DNA from: Clostridiales bacterium
GTDB lineage: Bacteria > Bacillota > Clostridia > Christensenellales > Aristaeellaceae
Reading direction: 5' to 3'
Length of the DNA stretch: 7,939 nucleotides
NCBI GenBank assembly: GCA_012522875.1
Contig: JAAYJP010000217.1
Span: 1 to 7,939 of the forward strand
Below the pieces are notes generated by a model, which was given only the letters and a program-made list of their open reading frames with translations, made no database searches and was not told the origin of the DNA. The position numbers and the translations under genes are program-made. This document shows, one piece after another, positions 6,581 through 7,939 of this stretch; position 1 is the first letter of the stretch, and each line of letters starts with the position of its first letter.

Positions 6581-6791
6581 CGGCTGAACCCACGCTGACC
6601 TGGTCTTTGACCCCACACCCGCCGGCTGGAACTTTGCTCTGCGTTTTTCGCTCTTACGCCATTCTCTCGGGATAAATTCCCGGCCGGTCTAACTCCTAGA
6701 TCGCACCATGCTCACCGGAATATTTCCGGTTTACGTGGGCCGTTTTGCCTGCGACTGGCATCGGCTTGCAACCACAGACCGGGGTTCAACC
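6581..6791 (-). ncRNA. Candidate structured RNA or long structured leader before the zinc-ribbon gene
   Basis: Read on the minus strand, the two ends form an 11-bp closing stem: CGGTTGAACCC (6792-6782) pairs with GGGTTCAGCCG (6591-6581). It has one G-U pair that would be an A-C mismatch on the other strand. The predicted transcription start from the promoter at 6798-6826 falls at or one base from the stem's 5' end. Inside is an arm GUGG/CCAC, GCCG/CGGC, UGCC/GGCA (6775-6757 with 6749-6735) carrying a 6-base UUGCAA bulge. A 7-bp hairpin ACCGGAA/UUCCGGU (6730-6714) and a 5-bp hairpin CGGGA/UCCCG (6682-6668) follow. I cannot assign it to a family. 6S-like, raiA-like or a cis-acting leader are all possible. 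The zinc-ribbon ribosome binding site lies just 3' of the closing stem. Confidence 0.45.
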
Positions 6792-6797
6792 GCCCTG

Positions 6798-6826
6798 ATT
6801 ATAAATCCGAAATAAGCAACAAGCAA
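6798..6826 (-). promoter_or_regulatory. Promoter of the structured RNA and zinc-ribbon gene
   Basis: On the minus strand a perfect -10 TATAAT (6798-6803) lies 17 bp after TTGCTT (6821-6826), a partial -35. The start site is expected near 6791, the first base or so of the long closing stem. No comparable promoter was found nearer the zinc-ribbon start, implying a 5' region of about 236 nt. Confidence 0.6.
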
Positions 6827-6843
6827 GCGAAATCTTTGGATTT

Positions 6844-6859
6844 TTAAGAATTTTCTTAA
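6844..6859. repeat. 16-bp AT-rich palindrome between divergent promoters
   Basis: TTAAGAA and TTCTTAA form a perfect dyad with a 2-bp centre. It lies 17 bp from the minus-strand -35 (6826) and 19 bp from the plus-strand -35 (6879), nearly midway. It could be a regulator site or an UP-type element serving both promoters. Confidence 0.45.
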
Positions 6860-6866
6860 TATTCTC

Positions 6867-6897
6867 TTGGCAAGCCCGTTGAAAGGGCACATGCCAA
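6867..6897. promoter_or_regulatory. Nested inverted repeat over the lipase-like gene promoter, candidate operator
   Basis: TTGGCA (6867-6872) and TGCCAA (6892-6897) flank an inner GCCC (6874-6877) and GGGC (6885-6888). The -35 hexamer TTGAAA lies in the middle. A protein bound to this dyad would cover the -35 and most of the spacer, which suggests repression. Confidence 0.45.
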
Positions 6898-6907
6898 ATG
6901 GTAAAAT
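6879..6907 (+). promoter_or_regulatory. Promoter of the lipase-like gene
   Basis: TTGAAA (6879-6884) and TAAAAT (6902-6907) are 17 bp apart. The -10 is extended by TG at 6899-6900. The expected start is near 6914, at the ribosome binding site AGGAGG (6915-6920), so the leader would be very short. Confidence 0.75.
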
Positions 6908-6928
6908 GGCCGCCAGGAGGGGAAAAGC

Positions 6929-7939
6929 ATGTCCACCTATGGCAGAATCACCAAAACAAACCTGGAGGATCTGGACTGGATCAGGGGCTGGAATTGCATG
7001 GAACCCAGCATGGCCGGCACGCAGTTTGGATTGGAGCTGGCGCAATTGGCCTATGATTTTCAAACCGAACCCTGGATCAGTGCCGGATGGACGGACATCG
7101 CCATTCAGGTGGACCGCAGGCTTCTCAGTGGGATAAGTGCGCCTGAGGAGGGCGGGGATTGGAGAACGATGGTCATCAATGGCCTGGTGCCAAGAGTTGC
7201 CAGGCGTTTGAGAATGATGTCCAATCCCATTACCCAGGTGAGGGGGCTGAAAAATGAAAGCCTTTTGTATGATACCGGGAAGGCAATCACGCTGCTGAAG
7301 CCCCTGCCCGGTGGGCGTTTTGCTGTAGCCATTGGATTCTCCGGAACAGGGAGACGTCCACAGGACTGGGTCAGCAACACCCGTTTTGGACATCCGGACA
7401 AACTGCATGCCGGGTTTGAGTACCTTTCGGAATTGTATCACGGCAACGCCGAAGAGATCCTCTTCCCCACTGCGGCCAAAGCACTTAAAAAAGAGAGCCT
7501 GTCACTCCGGGATGTTATAGCCGAATGCCACAGGGAAGACAGCCGGTTTACGCTTGTCCTCTCGGGCCATAGCCAGGGTGCGGCTGTCCTTCAGGTCTGG
7601 ACATACAAGCGCCTTCAAGAAGGTATGAAGGAGCCAAACATTAAAGGCATGGGCTTTGCTTGTCCTATGGTGGCGTCAGGTATGGATGCCAGCCAGCGCG
7701 CTTGTCCGCTGGCGCTGTTCGTGAACACAGATGATATTTTTACCCGCGTTGGCCTCAGGGAGCATTTGGGACGGGTGTGGGCGTTTACCCCGGATGCAGC
7801 GTTCCGAAGGCAGAGTTACGGCAAGGCCTGGGAGGACCCTTTTATCCGGGAGATGCTTGGGATATTGAACCACGTCAGGGATATTGACCAGGCCCTGATT
7901 ACGATGCTGGGTTTTCTTGAGGCTTTGGAAACGGTGCCC
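6929..7939 (+). CDS. Class-3-lipase-like alpha/beta hydrolase (3' end beyond the window)
   Basis: The frame from ATG 6929 stays open for 337 codons to the window edge. AGGAGG (6915-6920) lies 8 bases upstream. There is no signal peptide or membrane segment in the visible part. Family marks are LELAQLAYDF (35-44, like the lid-side helix of fungal-type lipases), GFSGTG (136-141, oxyanion region), and LSGHSQGAAVLQVW (211-224) with the nucleophile elbow GHSQG (S215). A probable catalytic aspartate lies in FVNTDDIFTRVG (D268 or D269). The catalytic histidine may be H315 or lie beyond the edge. It would hydrolyse ester bonds of lipids or other acyl esters, probably inside the cell unless exported by another route. 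It is divergent from the RNA/zinc-ribbon unit. The substrate is unknown. Confidence 0.85.
   Translation, partial: MSTYGRITKTNLEDLDWIRGWNCMEPSMAGTQFGLELAQLAYDFQTEPWISAGWTDIAIQVDRRLLSGISAPEEGGDWRTMVINGLVPRVARRLRMMSNPITQVRGLKNESLLYDTGKAITLLKPLPGGRFAVAIGFSGTGRRPQDWVSNTRFGHPDKLHAGFEYLSELYHGNAEEILFPTAAKALKKESLSLRDVIAECHREDSRFTLVLSGHSQGAAVLQVWTYKRLQEGMKEPNIKGMGFACPMVASGMDASQRACPLALFVNTDDIFTRVGLREHLGRVWAFTPDAAFRRQSYGKAWEDPFIREMLGILNHVRDIDQALITMLGFLEALETVP

Noticed and set aside
6581..6792. SRP RNA, RNase P RNA or tmRNA as the identity of the structured region
   Set aside because: The conserved SRP tetraloop hairpin, the RNase P P4 signature strings and the tmRNA ends are all absent on both strands.
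6814..6828. Tandem AAGCAAC/AAGCAAG resembling one arm of the dyad at 1611-1640
   Set aside because: There is no inverted partner nearby, and it overlaps the -35 of the minus-strand promoter. The similarity is short enough to be chance.
6731..7441. 236-codon open frame on the minus strand
   Set aside because: It lies opposite the lipase-like gene, which has a strong ribosome binding site, a promoter and catalytic motifs. The minus-strand product has no recognisable domain, is rich in Pro/Gly/Arg like an antisense shadow, and runs through the promoter region.

Overview
The window reads as ordinary chromosome of a moderately GC-rich Gram-positive bacterium. The best guess is Bacillota, class Clostridia. 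The reasons are strong AGGAGG-type ribosome binding sites about 7 bases before the starts, use of TTG and GTG starts, CCA encoded in the tRNA-Thr gene, and small protein families (DUF5655-like, DUF6054-like, paired-CxxC zinc ribbon) that I associate with that class. No phage, transposon, CRISPR array, toxin-antitoxin pair or defence system is visible.

Layout. Positions 1-176 (minus strand) hold a tRNA-Thr(CGT) gene followed one base later by a tRNA-Pro(CGG) gene cut by the window edge, both driven by a near-consensus promoter. Divergent from them is a small DUF5655-like gene (245-658). A stretch without a supported gene (659-1065) carries a probable minus-strand terminator. Next is a two-helix membrane protein of unknown function (1066-1554, minus), divergent from an ABC exporter operon: ATPase (1685-2563), permease (2560-3348) and a DUF6054-like small protein (3364-3696). 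A perfect 9-bp inverted repeat sits in the 130-bp gap between them.

The exporter operon converges on, and overlaps by 36 bp, a large minus-strand gene (3661-6144). It encodes a secreted 827-residue protein with Ig-like repeats, an SH3-like segment, an L,D-transpeptidase domain and a CapA-type metallophosphatase domain in one chain. Upstream of it, and separated by a strong terminator, is a small zinc-ribbon gene (6271-6555, minus). Its 5' region appears to be a structured RNA of about 211 nt (6581-6791) with its own promoter. Divergent from this is a class-3-lipase-like alpha/beta hydrolase gene (6929 to the window end, incomplete).

The genes do not form one pathway. The two plausible functional groups are the ABC operon with its divergent membrane neighbour, and the cell-envelope transpeptidase/phosphatase protein. 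The items most worth a second look are the structured RNA candidate upstream of the zinc-ribbon gene, the transpeptidase-CapA fusion, and the two operator-like dyads in divergent intergenic regions.
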